Positions 18,196 through 27,203 of a DNA stretch of 64,000 bases are shown here, in pieces. The notes under the pieces were generated by a model, which saw nothing but the letters and a program-made list of their open reading frames with translations, was not told the DNA's origin and ran no database searches. This DNA is from CAJXYS01 sp913063035. GTDB taxonomy: Bacteria; Pseudomonadota; Alphaproteobacteria; Rhodobacterales; Rhodobacteraceae. The number at the start of each line of letters is the position of its first letter. The first letter of the stretch is position 1. Both the position numbers and the translations under genes were made by a program. The stretch covers positions 422,406-486,405 of the forward strand of contig NZ_JBOCEG010000002.1 of NCBI RefSeq assembly GCF_050586465.1. Reading direction: 5' to 3'.

Positions 18196-19254
18196 ATGGT
18201 GCCCATCGAAAAACTGGAACAGATCCGCGGCCGCTTCGAGTTTCTCGAGGCGAAGATGGCCGAGGGCGGCGCGTCCGCCGCCGAGATCGCCGCGCTGTCG
18301 CGGGAATACGCCGAGCTTAAACCCGTCGTGGCCGAGATCGACGCCTATCGCCGGACCCTGGCGGATATCGAGGCGGCCGAGGCGATGCTGGACGACCCTG
18401 AAATGCGGGATCTCGCGGCCGAGGAACTCGAAAGCCTTCGGGCGCGGCTGCCGGATCTCGAGCAGGCCGTGCGGCTGGCACTGCTGCCGAAGGACACGGC
18501 CGATGCGCGCCCGGCCATCATCGAGATCCGCGCCGGCACCGGCGGCGAGGAGGCCGCGCTCTTCGCGGCCGATCTCCTGCGCATGTACCAGCGCTATGCC
18601 GAGTCGCATGGCTGGCGGCTCGAGGTGGTGGAGGAATCCGCCACCGAGATCGGCGGCTACCGCGAGGTGGTGGCGAATATCCGCGGGCAGGGGGTCTTTG
18701 CCCGCCTGAAATACGAGAGCGGCGTGCACCGGGTGCAGCGCGTCCCCGAGACGGAATCGGGTGGCCGTATCCATACCTCGGCGGCCACGGTGGCGGTGCT
18801 GCCCGAGGCCGAGGAGGTCGATATCGAGATCGACCCTAACGATCTTCGGATCGACACGATGCGCGCCAGCGGGGCGGGCGGGCAGCACGTCAACACCACC
18901 GACTCGGCGGTGCGGATCACCCATGTTCCGACCGGCTTGGTCGTGACCTCGTCGGAAAAATCCCAGCACCAGAACCGCGCCATCGCGCTGCAGGTCCTGC
19001 GTGCGCGGCTCTACGACATGGAACGCCAGAAGGCCGATGCGGAACGGGCGGCCAGCCGCAAGAGCCAGGTCGGATCGGGCGACCGGTCCGAACGGATCCG
19101 CACCTACAATTTCCCCCAGGGGCGCGTGACCGATCACCGGATCGGGCTGACGCTCTACAAGCTGGACCAGGTGATGGCCGGAGATCTCGACGAGATCATC
19201 GACGCGCTGATCGCCGACGACCAGGCCGCGCGCCTGGCGGAGCTGGACGCATGA
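18196..19254 (+). CDS. prfA: Peptide chain release factor 1
   Basis: Class I release factor that recognises UAA and UAG and triggers peptidyl-tRNA hydrolysis. 352 residues. The catalytic GGQ is in ASGAGGQHVNTTDSAVRITH (about 226-245), and EIRAGTGGEEAALFAADLLR marks domain 2. Other conserved pieces are KYESGVHRVQRVPETE and YNFPQGRVTDHRIG. The stop overlaps the start of prmC by 4 bp (ATGA), coupling the release factor to the methylase that modifies its GGQ glutamine. Confidence 0.98.
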   Translation: MVPIEKLEQIRGRFEFLEAKMAEGGASAAEIAALSREYAELKPVVAEIDAYRRTLADIEAAEAMLDDPEMRDLAAEELESLRARLPDLEQAVRLALLPKDTADARPAIIEIRAGTGGEEAALFAADLLRMYQRYAESHGWRLEVVEESATEIGGYREVVANIRGQGVFARLKYESGVHRVQRVPETESGGRIHTSAATVAVLPEAEEVDIEIDPNDLRIDTMRASGAGGQHVNTTDSAVRITHVPTGLVVTSSEKSQHQNRAIALQVLRARLYDMERQKADAERAASRKSQVGSGDRSERIRTYNFPQGRVTDHRIGLTLYKLDQVMAGDLDEIIDALIADDQAARLAELDA

Positions 19255-20114
19255 CCGTCCCGGCCCGGGCGGCCCTGGCGGCCGCGGCCGACAGGCTGCG
19301 AGCCGCCGGCGTGCCGGAGCCGCTCGGCGATGCCCGTCGGCTCATGGCCCATGCGCTGGGGGTGGCGCCCGCGCGGCTGACGCTCGCGCTCGGGGAACCG
19401 GTCGAACCCGAGGCGCTGACCCGCTTCGAGACCGCCGTCGCGCGGCGCGCGGGACGCGAGCCGGTCGCGCAGATCGTCGGGCGCCGCGTCTTCTGGGGCC
19501 GCGATTTCGCGGTGACGGCGGATGTTCTCGATCCGCGCCCCGAGACGGAAACCCTGATCGCGGCGGCGCTCGAGCTGCCCTTCGAACGGGTGCTGGATCT
19601 CGGCACCGGGTCGGGCTGCATCCTGCTGACGCTGCTCGCCGAGAGACCCGCGGCCCAGGGCCTCGGCACCGACATTTCCGAGGCGGCCCTGGCGGTCGCG
19701 CGGACCAATGCGCGCGCGCTGGGCCTGGAGACGCGCGCGGCCTTCCGCCGTGCCGATTGGTGCAACGGGATCGACGGCCGTTTCGATTTGGTCGTGGCGA
19801 ACCCGCCCTATATTGCGGCCGCGGAGATGCCCGACCTCGCGCCCGAGGTCCGCGAATGGGAACCGGCCGCGGCCCTCAGCCCCGGTGGTGATGGGCTCGA
19901 TGCCTACCGGGCTATCGCCGCGGGGGTTCAGGCGCGTCTGGCGCCCGGCGGCAGCGTGCTGGTCGAGATCGGTCCGACCCAGGAAGCGGCGGTCGCCGCG
20001 CTCTTTGCGGCGGCGGGCCTGTCCTGCCGCGCGGTCCACCGCGACCTTGACGGGCGCGACCGGACCCTCCATCTGATGGCACAGAGGCGTCCGCCTGCAA
20101 CGGCGGGCGGATAA
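19251..20114 (+). CDS. prmC: Peptide chain release factor N5-glutamine methyltransferase
   Basis: SAM-dependent methylase that methylates the glutamine of the release-factor GGQ motif. 287 residues: a helical N-terminal substrate-recognition domain (about 1-95) and a Rossmann methyltransferase with VLDLGTGSGCILLTLLAE (about 111-128) and the catalytic NPPYI (about 184-188). The neighbouring EWEPAAALSPGGDGLDAYR is also family-typical. Its ATG overlaps the prfA stop, the standard arrangement. Confidence 0.97.
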   Translation: MTVPARAALAAAADRLRAAGVPEPLGDARRLMAHALGVAPARLTLALGEPVEPEALTRFETAVARRAGREPVAQIVGRRVFWGRDFAVTADVLDPRPETETLIAAALELPFERVLDLGTGSGCILLTLLAERPAAQGLGTDISEAALAVARTNARALGLETRAAFRRADWCNGIDGRFDLVVANPPYIAAAEMPDLAPEVREWEPAAALSPGGDGLDAYRAIAAGVQARLAPGGSVLVEIGPTQEAAVAALFAAAGLSCRAVHRDLDGRDRTLHLMAQRRPPATAGG

Positions 20115-20174
20115 ATGCACGCGGCAGCGTCGGTTTTCGCTTGTTTTCGGCGATCCGGCATGTTTAGTGCTAAG

Positions 20175-20208
20175 CGCGGGTGACGGAGCCGGGTTCGGCT
20201 CCCCCGCG
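20175..20208 (+). promoter_or_regulatory. Strong hairpin in the leader of the DUF4167 gene
   Basis: Two nested stems: outer CGCGGG (20175-20180) with CCCGCG (20203-20208) and inner GGAGCCG (20185-20191) with CGGCTCC (20196-20202), loop GGTT. No T-run follows on either strand, so it is not a simple intrinsic terminator. It lies in the 198-bp gap between prmC and the DUF4167 gene, about 105 bp before the latter's start, and could structure its 5' leader (inference). Confidence 0.4.
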
Positions 20209-20312
20209 GGTAAGCCGAAAAAACAAGCGCAGGGCATCATCGACCGCAAGGCGGCGATAACCAACAGCGAAAACGCCCGGGCGCATCCCCAGAAGGCTGG
20301 AAAACAAGCAAT

Positions 20313-20876
20313 ATGAGATCATCGAAGTCACGTTCGCGCGCCAAGGGTAACAGGCGTTCCGTCGGCAACATCGTCAATCGGGTGTTCGACAGTTCCGGCC
20401 CCGAAGGCAAGGTGCGCGGCACACCGCAACAGATCATCGACAAGTACACGGCGCTCGCACGCGATGCGACGCTGGCAAACGACCGCGTCGCGGCCGAGAA
20501 TTTCCAGCAGCACGCCGAGCATTATGCCCGCATGCTGGGCGATGCTCAGCGCGATGCGGACGCCAAGCGCGAGCAGCAGGAAGCCCAGGATCGCAAGCGC
20601 GACTCCCGCGGCGACGACCGCGGCGGCGAGCGTGACGAGCGCGGCCAGAAGCCGGGCGACCAGGGCCAGGGCGACAAGCCTGCACGCGGCGACGGCGAGG
20701 GCGACGGCCAGAAAGCCGGCCAAGGTGGCGGCGACGTGGTCGACATGGACAGCGAGGCGGACACCAATCTCGTTGAAACGCCCGAAAACACCCCCGCCAA
20801 GCGGCGCGGTGGCGGCCGCAAGAAGGCCCAGGGCGGCGACGAGGGCGGCGCGTCCGAAGCCAAGGCGGCCGAGTAA
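20313..20876 (+). CDS. DUF4167 domain-containing protein
   Basis: 187-residue protein conserved in alphaproteobacteria. The N-terminal 85 residues form the DUF4167 domain: a basic start (SSKSRSRAKGNRRSVGNIVN), then KVRGTPQQIIDKYTALARDA and AAENFQQHAEHYARML. The rest is low-complexity and highly charged, rich in Asp, Gly, Gln, Lys and Arg, with RRGGGRKKAQGG near the end, and is probably disordered. The basic composition hints at nucleic-acid binding, but no function is established. ATG at 20313; convergent with rsmA. Confidence 0.9.
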   Translation: MRSSKSRSRAKGNRRSVGNIVNRVFDSSGPEGKVRGTPQQIIDKYTALARDATLANDRVAAENFQQHAEHYARMLGDAQRDADAKREQQEAQDRKRDSRGDDRGGERDERGQKPGDQGQGDKPARGDGEGDGQKAGQGGGDVVDMDSEADTNLVETPENTPAKRRGGGRKKAQGGDEGGASEAKAAE

Positions 20877-20919
20877 CCCGACGGGTCGGCGCGTCGCGCC
20901 GCGGCGGCCCGCCCGCCGC

Positions 20920-21765
20920 TCAGCCGTCCCCGGCGATGTTGCGGGCCAAGGCGCAGAATTTCTCGAGCGACACCCGTTCGGCCCGGTCCGTTGGCGCGAT
21001 GCCGACGGCCTCGAGCCGCGCCTCGATATCCGGCGCCAGCCCCCTGAGGCTTGCGCGAAGCATCTTGCGGCGCTGGTTGAAGGCCGCGGCGACCACCCGT
21101 GACAGGATAGCGGGATCGGCCGGGTAAAGCGGCGCCTGCCGCGCCGTCAGTTGCACCACCGCCGATCGCACCTTGGGCGGCGGGGTGAAGGCCTCCGGCG
21201 GCAGGTCCATGACGATGCGCGCCTCCGCGCGCCACTGCGCGAGGATCGCCAGCCGCCCATAGGCCTTCGAGCCGGGCCGGGCCACGATCCGCTCGGCCAC
21301 CTCGCGCTGGAACATCAGCGTCAGGCTGTCCCAGAAGGGCGGCCAGTCGGGCGGCGTCAGCCAGCGCACCAGAAGTTCCGTGCCGACATTGTAAGGCAGG
21401 TTGGCCACCACCTTGATCGGCGGGGACAGATGCGCCAACGGGTCGATCTCCAGCGCGTCGCCGTGGATCACCTCGAGCCGGCCGGGATAGGCCGCGGCGA
21501 TCTCGTCCAGCGCGGGCAGGCAGCGCGCGTCCTTCTCGACGGCCAGAACCCTGCGCGCGCCCTCGGCCAGCAGTCCGCGCGTCAGACCGCCGGGTCCCGG
21601 GCCGATCTCGAGGATGTCCGCCCGGGTCAGATCGCCCGCCTGCCGCGCGATCTTGGCCGTCAGGTTCAGGTCCAGAAGGAAGTTCTGTCCCAGCGCCTTG
21701 CGCGCCGAAAGCCCGTGTGCGGCGATCACGGCCCGCAGGGGGGGCAGCTGGTCGATGGCGCTCAT
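20920..21765 (-). CDS. rsmA: 16S rRNA (adenine(1518)-N(6)/adenine(1519)-N(6))-dimethyltransferase
   Basis: KsgA-type enzyme that dimethylates two adjacent adenines near the 3' end of 16S rRNA during 30S maturation. 281 residues. Motifs: KALGQNFLLDLNLTAKIARQ, SAM-binding LEIGPGPGGLTRGLLAEGA, and catalytic NLPYNVGTELLVRWL. Last gene of the leftward lptF-lptG-lptD-surA-pdxA-rsmA run; its start overlaps the pdxA stop by 4 bp. The surA-pdxA-ksgA order is also found in enterobacteria. Confidence 0.97.
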   Translation of the reverse strand: MSAIDQLPPLRAVIAAHGLSARKALGQNFLLDLNLTAKIARQAGDLTRADILEIGPGPGGLTRGLLAEGARRVLAVEKDARCLPALDEIAAAYPGRLEVIHGDALEIDPLAHLSPPIKVVANLPYNVGTELLVRWLTPPDWPPFWDSLTLMFQREVAERIVARPGSKAYGRLAILAQWRAEARIVMDLPPEAFTPPPKVRSAVVQLTARQAPLYPADPAILSRVVAAAFNQRRKMLRASLRGLAPDIEARLEAVGIAPTDRAERVSLEKFCALARNIAGDG

Positions 21766-22748
21766 GCGGCGGTGCCGCGGGCCTGCGCCATGTCCCCGGC
21801 CATCCGCAGCGCCGCGACCAGGCTGGTGGCGTCGGCGCGGCCGGTCCCGGCGATGTCGAAGGCGGTGCCGTGATCGGGCGAGGTGCGGATGAAGGGCAGG
21901 CCCAGCGTCACGTTCACCCCGCCTGCGAAATCCACCGTCTTGACCGGTATCAGGGCCTGGTCGTGATACATGCAGATCGCCACGTCGTAGCGCGCCCGTG
22001 CCGCCGGGTGGAACATCGTATCCGCCGAGAGCGGCCCGGCAATCTCCACTCCCCGACCGCGCAGGGTCTCGAGCACCGGGGCGATCACCTCGATTTCCTC
22101 GCGCCCCATCGCGCCGCCCTCGCCGGCATGGGGGTTGAGCCCGGCCACCGCGATCCGGGGCCGCGCCAGGCCGAAATCGAGCCGCAGCGCGGCGTGGGTG
22201 ATCTCTATCGTCTCGCGCAGCAGGTCCGGCTTCAGCGCACCGGGAACCTCGGAGAGCGGGATGTGGATGGTCACCGGCACTACGCGCAGCTCGGGCGCGG
22301 CCAGCATCATCACCGGGCGATGTCCGCCCGCGAGATCGGCCAGGTATTCGGTATGGCCCGGGAAGGCAAAGCCGGCGCCGTCCTTCAGCGCTTTCTTGTG
22401 GATGGGCCCGGTCGTCAGGGCCGCGGCGCGCCCGGCCTGCACCAGCCCCACGGCCCGGGCGATCACGTCGATCACGGCGGCGGCGTTGGCCGGGTCCGGC
22501 CGGCCCGGCGCCGCCGGTGCCGGAAAGTCATGATGCAGCAGCGGCAGGCCCTCGGCGGCCGCCACCGCGGCGGCGCCGGGATCGTCGATTTCCACCAGCG
22601 GCACGGGGCCCGCGACCGCGCGGGCATGAGCGCGGTCAGCGATCAGGAAGAAGGGCAGGCTGTCCCGCAGAACCGTCCAGGCGCGCGCCGCGATCTCGAG
22701 CCCGACCCCGGCCGGCTCGCCGCAGGTAAGCGCGACGGGGCCGGTCAT
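21762..22748 (-). CDS. pdxA: 4-hydroxythreonine-4-phosphate dehydrogenase
   Basis: NAD-dependent enzyme of pyridoxal 5'-phosphate biosynthesis, 328 residues. Signatures are the start LTCGEPAGVGLEIAARAW, the zinc-ligand segments TGPIHKKALKDGAGFAFPGH and CMYHDQALIPVKTVDF, and VTLGLPFIRTSPDHGTAFDI. Its start overlaps the stop of surA and its stop overlaps the start of rsmA, each by 4 bp, indicating tight translational coupling within the operon. Confidence 0.97.
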   Translation of the reverse strand: MTGPVALTCGEPAGVGLEIAARAWTVLRDSLPFFLIADRAHARAVAGPVPLVEIDDPGAAAVAAAEGLPLLHHDFPAPAAPGRPDPANAAAVIDVIARAVGLVQAGRAAALTTGPIHKKALKDGAGFAFPGHTEYLADLAGGHRPVMMLAAPELRVVPVTIHIPLSEVPGALKPDLLRETIEITHAALRLDFGLARPRIAVAGLNPHAGEGGAMGREEIEVIAPVLETLRGRGVEIAGPLSADTMFHPAARARYDVAICMYHDQALIPVKTVDFAGGVNVTLGLPFIRTSPDHGTAFDIAGTGRADATSLVAALRMAGDMAQARGTAA

Positions 22749-23950
22749 TGCTCGACGATGATGGCGTCGTTGCGCAGCTCTTCGAGGTAGCTGTCGGCAT
22801 AGGCCGAGAGCCGCGCGTTGCGCAGCCGCTGGCGCATCTGCTCGCGCCCATCTTCGGGCATGGCGACGCTGCGATCGCAGAGCTTGAGGAAACGCAGCTG
22901 CTCGGTGCCCGGCGCCGGGGCGGTGACGCTCTCGCCGGCGTCGAGGCCGGCCAGCGCAAGCGCGATGTCGCGCGGGATTTCCGCGGCCGGCTGATCCTTG
23001 ACGCGGGTCCAGCTGGCGTCTGCGAAATTGCCCGCGATATCGTAGAAGTCATCGCAGCTGTCGATCCGCCCGTCGAGCGCCGCGGCCGCGGCGCGGCCCT
23101 CGTCGCCGGGGGCGAACCGCACCTGCAGATAGTCGGCGGAGACCAGCCGCGGATAGGCCGGCATCGCGTCGCTGATGCCGCGCATGAGGAAGATCGCCAC
23201 CGCGTTCGGGATCTGCACCGGCGGCGTGACCTCGCCGGGCCGCATGGTCAGAAGCATGTCGACCAGTTGCGGCGGCAGGTTGCCGATCGGCAGCGCGTCG
23301 AGCCGGCCGCCGCGCAGGGCGCTCTGCGAGACCGAGTAGTCGCGCGCGGCGCGGGCAAAGGCCTCGGCGCCGCGGATCTCGTCGGACAGGCGCGAGATCA
23401 GGTCCATGTTCTCTTCCTCGAGCTCCGGCGTGATCGGCAGCACGAGTTCGGAAAGCAGGAGCGATACCCCCTCGCGGCCCTGCGCCTGGGCGAGCGCCCG
23501 GTCCACGTCGGCGTCGGAAATGTTGATGCGGGCCGTGAACCGGCGCTGCACCAGCTTGCGCCAGAGCAGCCCCGAGCGCACGAAATCGCGGTATGTTTCG
23601 GCGGCGACGCCCTCTTCGGCCAGGGCGGCGACGAATTCATCCGGCGTGAGATTGGCTCGGCCCGCGAATTCCGTGAGGCCCTCGCGCAGTTCCTCCTCGG
23701 TCACGGTGATCCCGCCGCGTTCGGCGGCCTGTTCGCGCAGCCGGTCCGAGACCAGCGCGTTACGGGCCTGTTCGACGTGATCGCCGGGGGTGCGCAGCAC
23801 CTCGAGAAAACGCTGGCGCTGTTCCAGCTCGAAATAGGTCACGGCCTGGCCGTTGACCTTGATCGCGGGGGAAAAGGGGCTTTCCTGGGCCGGGGCGAGC
23901 CCCGGCAGCAGGAGCGCGACAAGGGCGGTCAGAAAGGCAAGTCTTGTCAT
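22745..23950 (-). CDS. surA: SurA-like periplasmic peptidyl-prolyl isomerase/chaperone
   Basis: Periplasmic chaperone for outer-membrane proteins, 401 residues. A signal peptide (about 1-21; LAFLTALVALLLPGLAPAQE) is followed by the SurA N-terminal domain (IKVNGQAVTYFELEQRQRFL) and a rotamase-like region (VSLLLSELVLPITPEL to AVAIFLMRGI). A long, divergent C-terminal part is typical for Rhodobacterales. The ATG at 23950 was chosen because it gives a clean signal peptide; the open frame continues 23 codons upstream. It lies 22 bp downstream of lptD, whose product it is expected to help fold. Confidence 0.9.
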   Translation of the reverse strand: MTRLAFLTALVALLLPGLAPAQESPFSPAIKVNGQAVTYFELEQRQRFLEVLRTPGDHVEQARNALVSDRLREQAAERGGITVTEEELREGLTEFAGRANLTPDEFVAALAEEGVAAETYRDFVRSGLLWRKLVQRRFTARINISDADVDRALAQAQGREGVSLLLSELVLPITPELEEENMDLISRLSDEIRGAEAFARAARDYSVSQSALRGGRLDALPIGNLPPQLVDMLLTMRPGEVTPPVQIPNAVAIFLMRGISDAMPAYPRLVSADYLQVRFAPGDEGRAAAAALDGRIDSCDDFYDIAGNFADASWTRVKDQPAAEIPRDIALALAGLDAGESVTAPAPGTEQLRFLKLCDRSVAMPEDGREQMRQRLRNARLSAYADSYLEELRNDAIIVEQ

Positions 23951-23972
23951 CGGGCAGGGTCCGTTCTGCTCG

Positions 23973-26102
23973 TTATCCACTGCATCGGCGCATGGCCGGC
24001 TCTCGGCCGCCACGGTCACCGAACCCGTTGAGGGAAACGGCGAGACCGATATCCGTCGACGCCTTCACATTAGTGGAGGAAGTGAACCGGCGCGAGAGGG
24101 AAAGGTCAACAGCGATGCATTCATTCTCGTATATCAGTCCGACGCCGGCGCGGGTGGGTTCGCTGGCAACGGTATCGTAGCGCCAGTCGATGCTGGCATG
24201 CCAATGGCGCTGCAACTGGTATTCCGCGTCCAGCGCCCATTCGGAGACATCGTCGGTCATCTCCTCCAGGGGATCCTCTTCGAGCCAGACATAGCTCGTC
24301 TCCAGGCCCAGGCGTTCGGTTTTCCAGGCCAGCCTGACCTCGGCCTTGGCGAGCGACAGGTCGTCGCCGAAGACCGCGCGGTTGGTCACCGTGAAATCGG
24401 GGGCCAGCGACAGGCGCAGGGCCGAGACCCAGTCCGATTCCCGGCCGGCGAGGCCGGAGGCGTCGGTGAACTGCCCGGGATCCTCGGCGCGGATCACCCG
24501 ACCGAAGGCCAGGTCCAGCGACCAGCCATCGGGGTCGTGGCGCGTGTAGGTCAGTCCCAGATTCGCGCGTAAGCCGCCCTCCTGCCGGTCGGCGCCCGGA
24601 AAGCGCGAGACGGCGAAGAGGTTGGTCTCGTCGAACTCTACCAGCCGGCTGTCCTCGTTCGGGGGCGGGTCGTCTTCCTCGGGGCTCCAGACCAGCTGGG
24701 CGACGGGTTCGATCACATGGGCGACGCCGCCCTGCTGCCTGAGCCACGGCCAGCGCAATTCCACGGCGGCGAGCGGCGTCAGCCGGGTCTCCGTTGCGTC
24801 GTAGGCGCTGTCATGGCGGATCGTGTAGAGATCGGCCCGCGCCCCGCCGATGGCCGAGACGACCATGCCGTTGGCCAGCGTCCAGTTGCGCCGCCAGTCG
24901 GCGGCTGCCGTCGTGCGCAGCGCGTCGCGCCCCGCGTCACCATCGTCGTCGGATTGGCGGAAATATCCCTCGGCCGCGAAGGTCAGTTCGGCCTGGCCGC
25001 CGATCCAGCCCGGCGTGAAGCGCCGGCTCTGAACCACGCGGCCCACGGCGATCGGGATGGTCTCGTTCGATTCGCTCTCGCGCAGCGACTGGTAGCCGAT
25101 GATCTCGGCGGCGATATGGTCGTCCGGCCGCGTCCGGGTCAGGCGGAAGGCGCTGTCCAGGCGATCCTTGTCGGAATAGCCGTATTCGAGCAGGTAACCC
25201 GGATCGGAGGTCAGCTCGATATCGAAAACGCCGGTGAAGCCGCGCCCGAGATCGAACCGGCCATCTGCGAAGAAATAGCCGCGGAGCGGATCGTCGGTCA
25301 GCTCGTCCGTGGTCAGCGCCGCCGAGAAGTCGAGTTCGCCTTTGACGAAGCGGTGGCGGTAATCGGCCTCGAGCGTGGTGGAGGATGTCGTCGTCAGGTA
25401 CGGGCTGAAGGTCAGGTCGGCATGATCGCCGAGGGTGATGAAATAGGGGATTTTCACGCCGGAGCCCAGAATGTCCGTCGTCCGGAATTCCGGCACCAGG
25501 AAGCCGGTCGCGCGCGCGACGGTCGGGTCGGGCAGGCGCAGCCGGGGCAGGTAGGCGATGGGCACCCCGTAGAGATCGAACCAGGCATTTTCGAAATAGA
25601 GTTGGCGTTCCTGCTGGTCATGGGTGATCCGCGCCGCGCGGATCTGCCAGATCGGGGTCTCGGACCCGGGACAGATCCGGCAGGTCGAGGCGACCGTTCG
25701 GTCCAGCTGCGTGTAGCGTCCGTCCACGCGCCGGATCTCGGCCGCGGCCATCTGCAGGCGGCGTTGCAGGACCATCCGCGCGCCCGTCAGGATCCCGTTC
25801 TGCAGATCGGTGGAAAGCTCCGCCATCTCGCTGACGATCACCACCCCCGCGCCGTCGTCGAGGGTGAGCGGCCCCTCCAGGCTGATCCGGTCGGTCTCGC
25901 CGTCATAGACGACCCGTGCGGCCGTCAGCCGCGCGCCCTGGTAGAGGAACTCGACATCGCCCGCCGCGACAAGGCGCTGTCGCTCGGCGTCGAAATCCAC
26001 CCGGTCCGCGACCAGGGTGGCCGGCACGTCCTGTGCCGTCGCGGTCACGGCCGGCGCAAGCGCCAGCAGTGCCGCGGCCAGCAGGCTGCGCAGCGCCGCC
26101 AT
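23973..26102 (-). CDS. lptD: LPS-assembly protein LptD
   Basis: Outer-membrane beta-barrel that inserts lipopolysaccharide into the outer leaflet. 709 residues with signal peptide (about 1-23; LLAAALLALAPAVTATAQDV), a short OstA/LptA-like periplasmic domain (about 25-125), the conserved CRICPGSETPIWQIRA and FDLYGVPIAYLPRLRLPDPT, and a long barrel rich in alternating aromatic/polar strands up to the C-terminus. Cysteines at CRIC are retained. lptG ends at the base next to its start codon. Confidence 0.95.
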   Translation of the reverse strand: MAALRSLLAAALLALAPAVTATAQDVPATLVADRVDFDAERQRLVAAGDVEFLYQGARLTAARVVYDGETDRISLEGPLTLDDGAGVVIVSEMAELSTDLQNGILTGARMVLQRRLQMAAAEIRRVDGRYTQLDRTVASTCRICPGSETPIWQIRAARITHDQQERQLYFENAWFDLYGVPIAYLPRLRLPDPTVARATGFLVPEFRTTDILGSGVKIPYFITLGDHADLTFSPYLTTTSSTTLEADYRHRFVKGELDFSAALTTDELTDDPLRGYFFADGRFDLGRGFTGVFDIELTSDPGYLLEYGYSDKDRLDSAFRLTRTRPDDHIAAEIIGYQSLRESESNETIPIAVGRVVQSRRFTPGWIGGQAELTFAAEGYFRQSDDDGDAGRDALRTTAAADWRRNWTLANGMVVSAIGGARADLYTIRHDSAYDATETRLTPLAAVELRWPWLRQQGGVAHVIEPVAQLVWSPEEDDPPPNEDSRLVEFDETNLFAVSRFPGADRQEGGLRANLGLTYTRHDPDGWSLDLAFGRVIRAEDPGQFTDASGLAGRESDWVSALRLSLAPDFTVTNRAVFGDDLSLAKAEVRLAWKTERLGLETSYVWLEEDPLEEMTDDVSEWALDAEYQLQRHWHASIDWRYDTVASEPTRAGVGLIYENECIAVDLSLSRRFTSSTNVKASTDIGLAVSLNGFGDRGGREPAMRRCSG

Positions 26103-27203
26103 CTAGCCGTCCTCCAGGTGCAAGAGCAGCCCGAGCGAGAGGAAAAGCGCCGCCAGCGGTGGGCTCCACGCCGCGATGAAGACCGGAATTTCGTTATTTT
26201 CACCAAGAACTTGTGCGAAGTTTCTCAAGAAAAAAATCGTGATCCCGGACAGCAGCGCGAACATGACCATCAGCCCGGTGCGCCCGAAACGGGTATGGCG
26301 CATGGTGAAACCGGCCGCGACCAGGACCATGGCCGCCAGAAGCAGGGGGTTGGCCAGTTCCATTTGCAGGAACACCTTGTGCTGCGTGGCCGAGAAACCC
26401 GCATTCTCCAGCTGCCGGATGAAATTCGGCAATTCCCAGATCGGGACCGAGGACGGCTCGCCGAAGCTGTCGCGGATCTGCTCGCGCGTCAGGTCCGAGG
26501 CCAGCCGGAATTGCGCGAAGCTCTGGGCGTCGCGCTCGGGATTGCCGCTGCCATCGCCGAGCGTCCAGCGTTTGCCGGGGCCCAGCACCCAGGCCCCCGG
26601 TTCCAGCGTCGCCTCGTCGGCCTCGATCCGGAAGCGCGCGGCGCCCCCGGTGTCGAAGCCGAAGAACGTCACCTCGGTCAGCTGCGTGCCGTCGAGATTG
26701 GCCCGGGTCGCGTGGATCACCGTCTGCCCCTCGGCGCTGCCCTGGCGCAGCCACAGCCCCTCGCGGCTGATCGAGAGCACGCTTTCCACGCCGCGCGAAT
26801 AGCGCGCCGAAAGCGTATCGAACTGCTGCGAGGTGGCCGCCACGATCGGGTTCAGCGCCGCGACCCCGGCCGCACCGATCAGGAAAGCCGTCAGCGCCGG
26901 CGAGACGACGCTCCGCATCGCCGAGCGGCCCGAGGCGCGCGTGACCACCAGCTCGCTGGTGCGCGCAAGGTTCAGGAACAAGGTGATCGTCGCCAGGATC
27001 ACGATCAGGGGCAGGATGCGGTACAGATTGGCGGGCGCGTTCAGCGCGGCCAGCCAGAACGCTTCCGCCAGCCCGACCATGTCGCTGTCGTAACTGCGCA
27101 GATGCTCGACCATGTCGATCAGCACATGCAGTGCGAAGAAGACGGCGAAGACGCCGAGAAAGCTCTTCAGGAACTTCCGGGCGAAATAGAGATGCAGGAT
27201 CAT
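26103..27203 (-). CDS. lptG: LPS export ABC transporter permease LptG
   Basis: Inner-membrane half of the LptB2FG lipopolysaccharide extractor, 366 residues. Three N-terminal helices start with LHLYFARKFLKSFLGVFAVF, then the coupling segment SELVVTRASGRSAMRS, a large periplasmic beta-jellyroll (about 110-265) and three C-terminal helices. This is the YjgP/YjgQ family pattern. Its start overlaps the stop of lptF by 4 bp, and lptD starts immediately after its stop. Confidence 0.95.
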   Translation of the reverse strand: MILHLYFARKFLKSFLGVFAVFFALHVLIDMVEHLRSYDSDMVGLAEAFWLAALNAPANLYRILPLIVILATITLFLNLARTSELVVTRASGRSAMRSVVSPALTAFLIGAAGVAALNPIVAATSQQFDTLSARYSRGVESVLSISREGLWLRQGSAEGQTVIHATRANLDGTQLTEVTFFGFDTGGAARFRIEADEATLEPGAWVLGPGKRWTLGDGSGNPERDAQSFAQFRLASDLTREQIRDSFGEPSSVPIWELPNFIRQLENAGFSATQHKVFLQMELANPLLLAAMVLVAAGFTMRHTRFGRTGLMVMFALLSGITIFFLRNFAQVLGENNEIPVFIAAWSPPLAALFLSLGLLLHLEDG

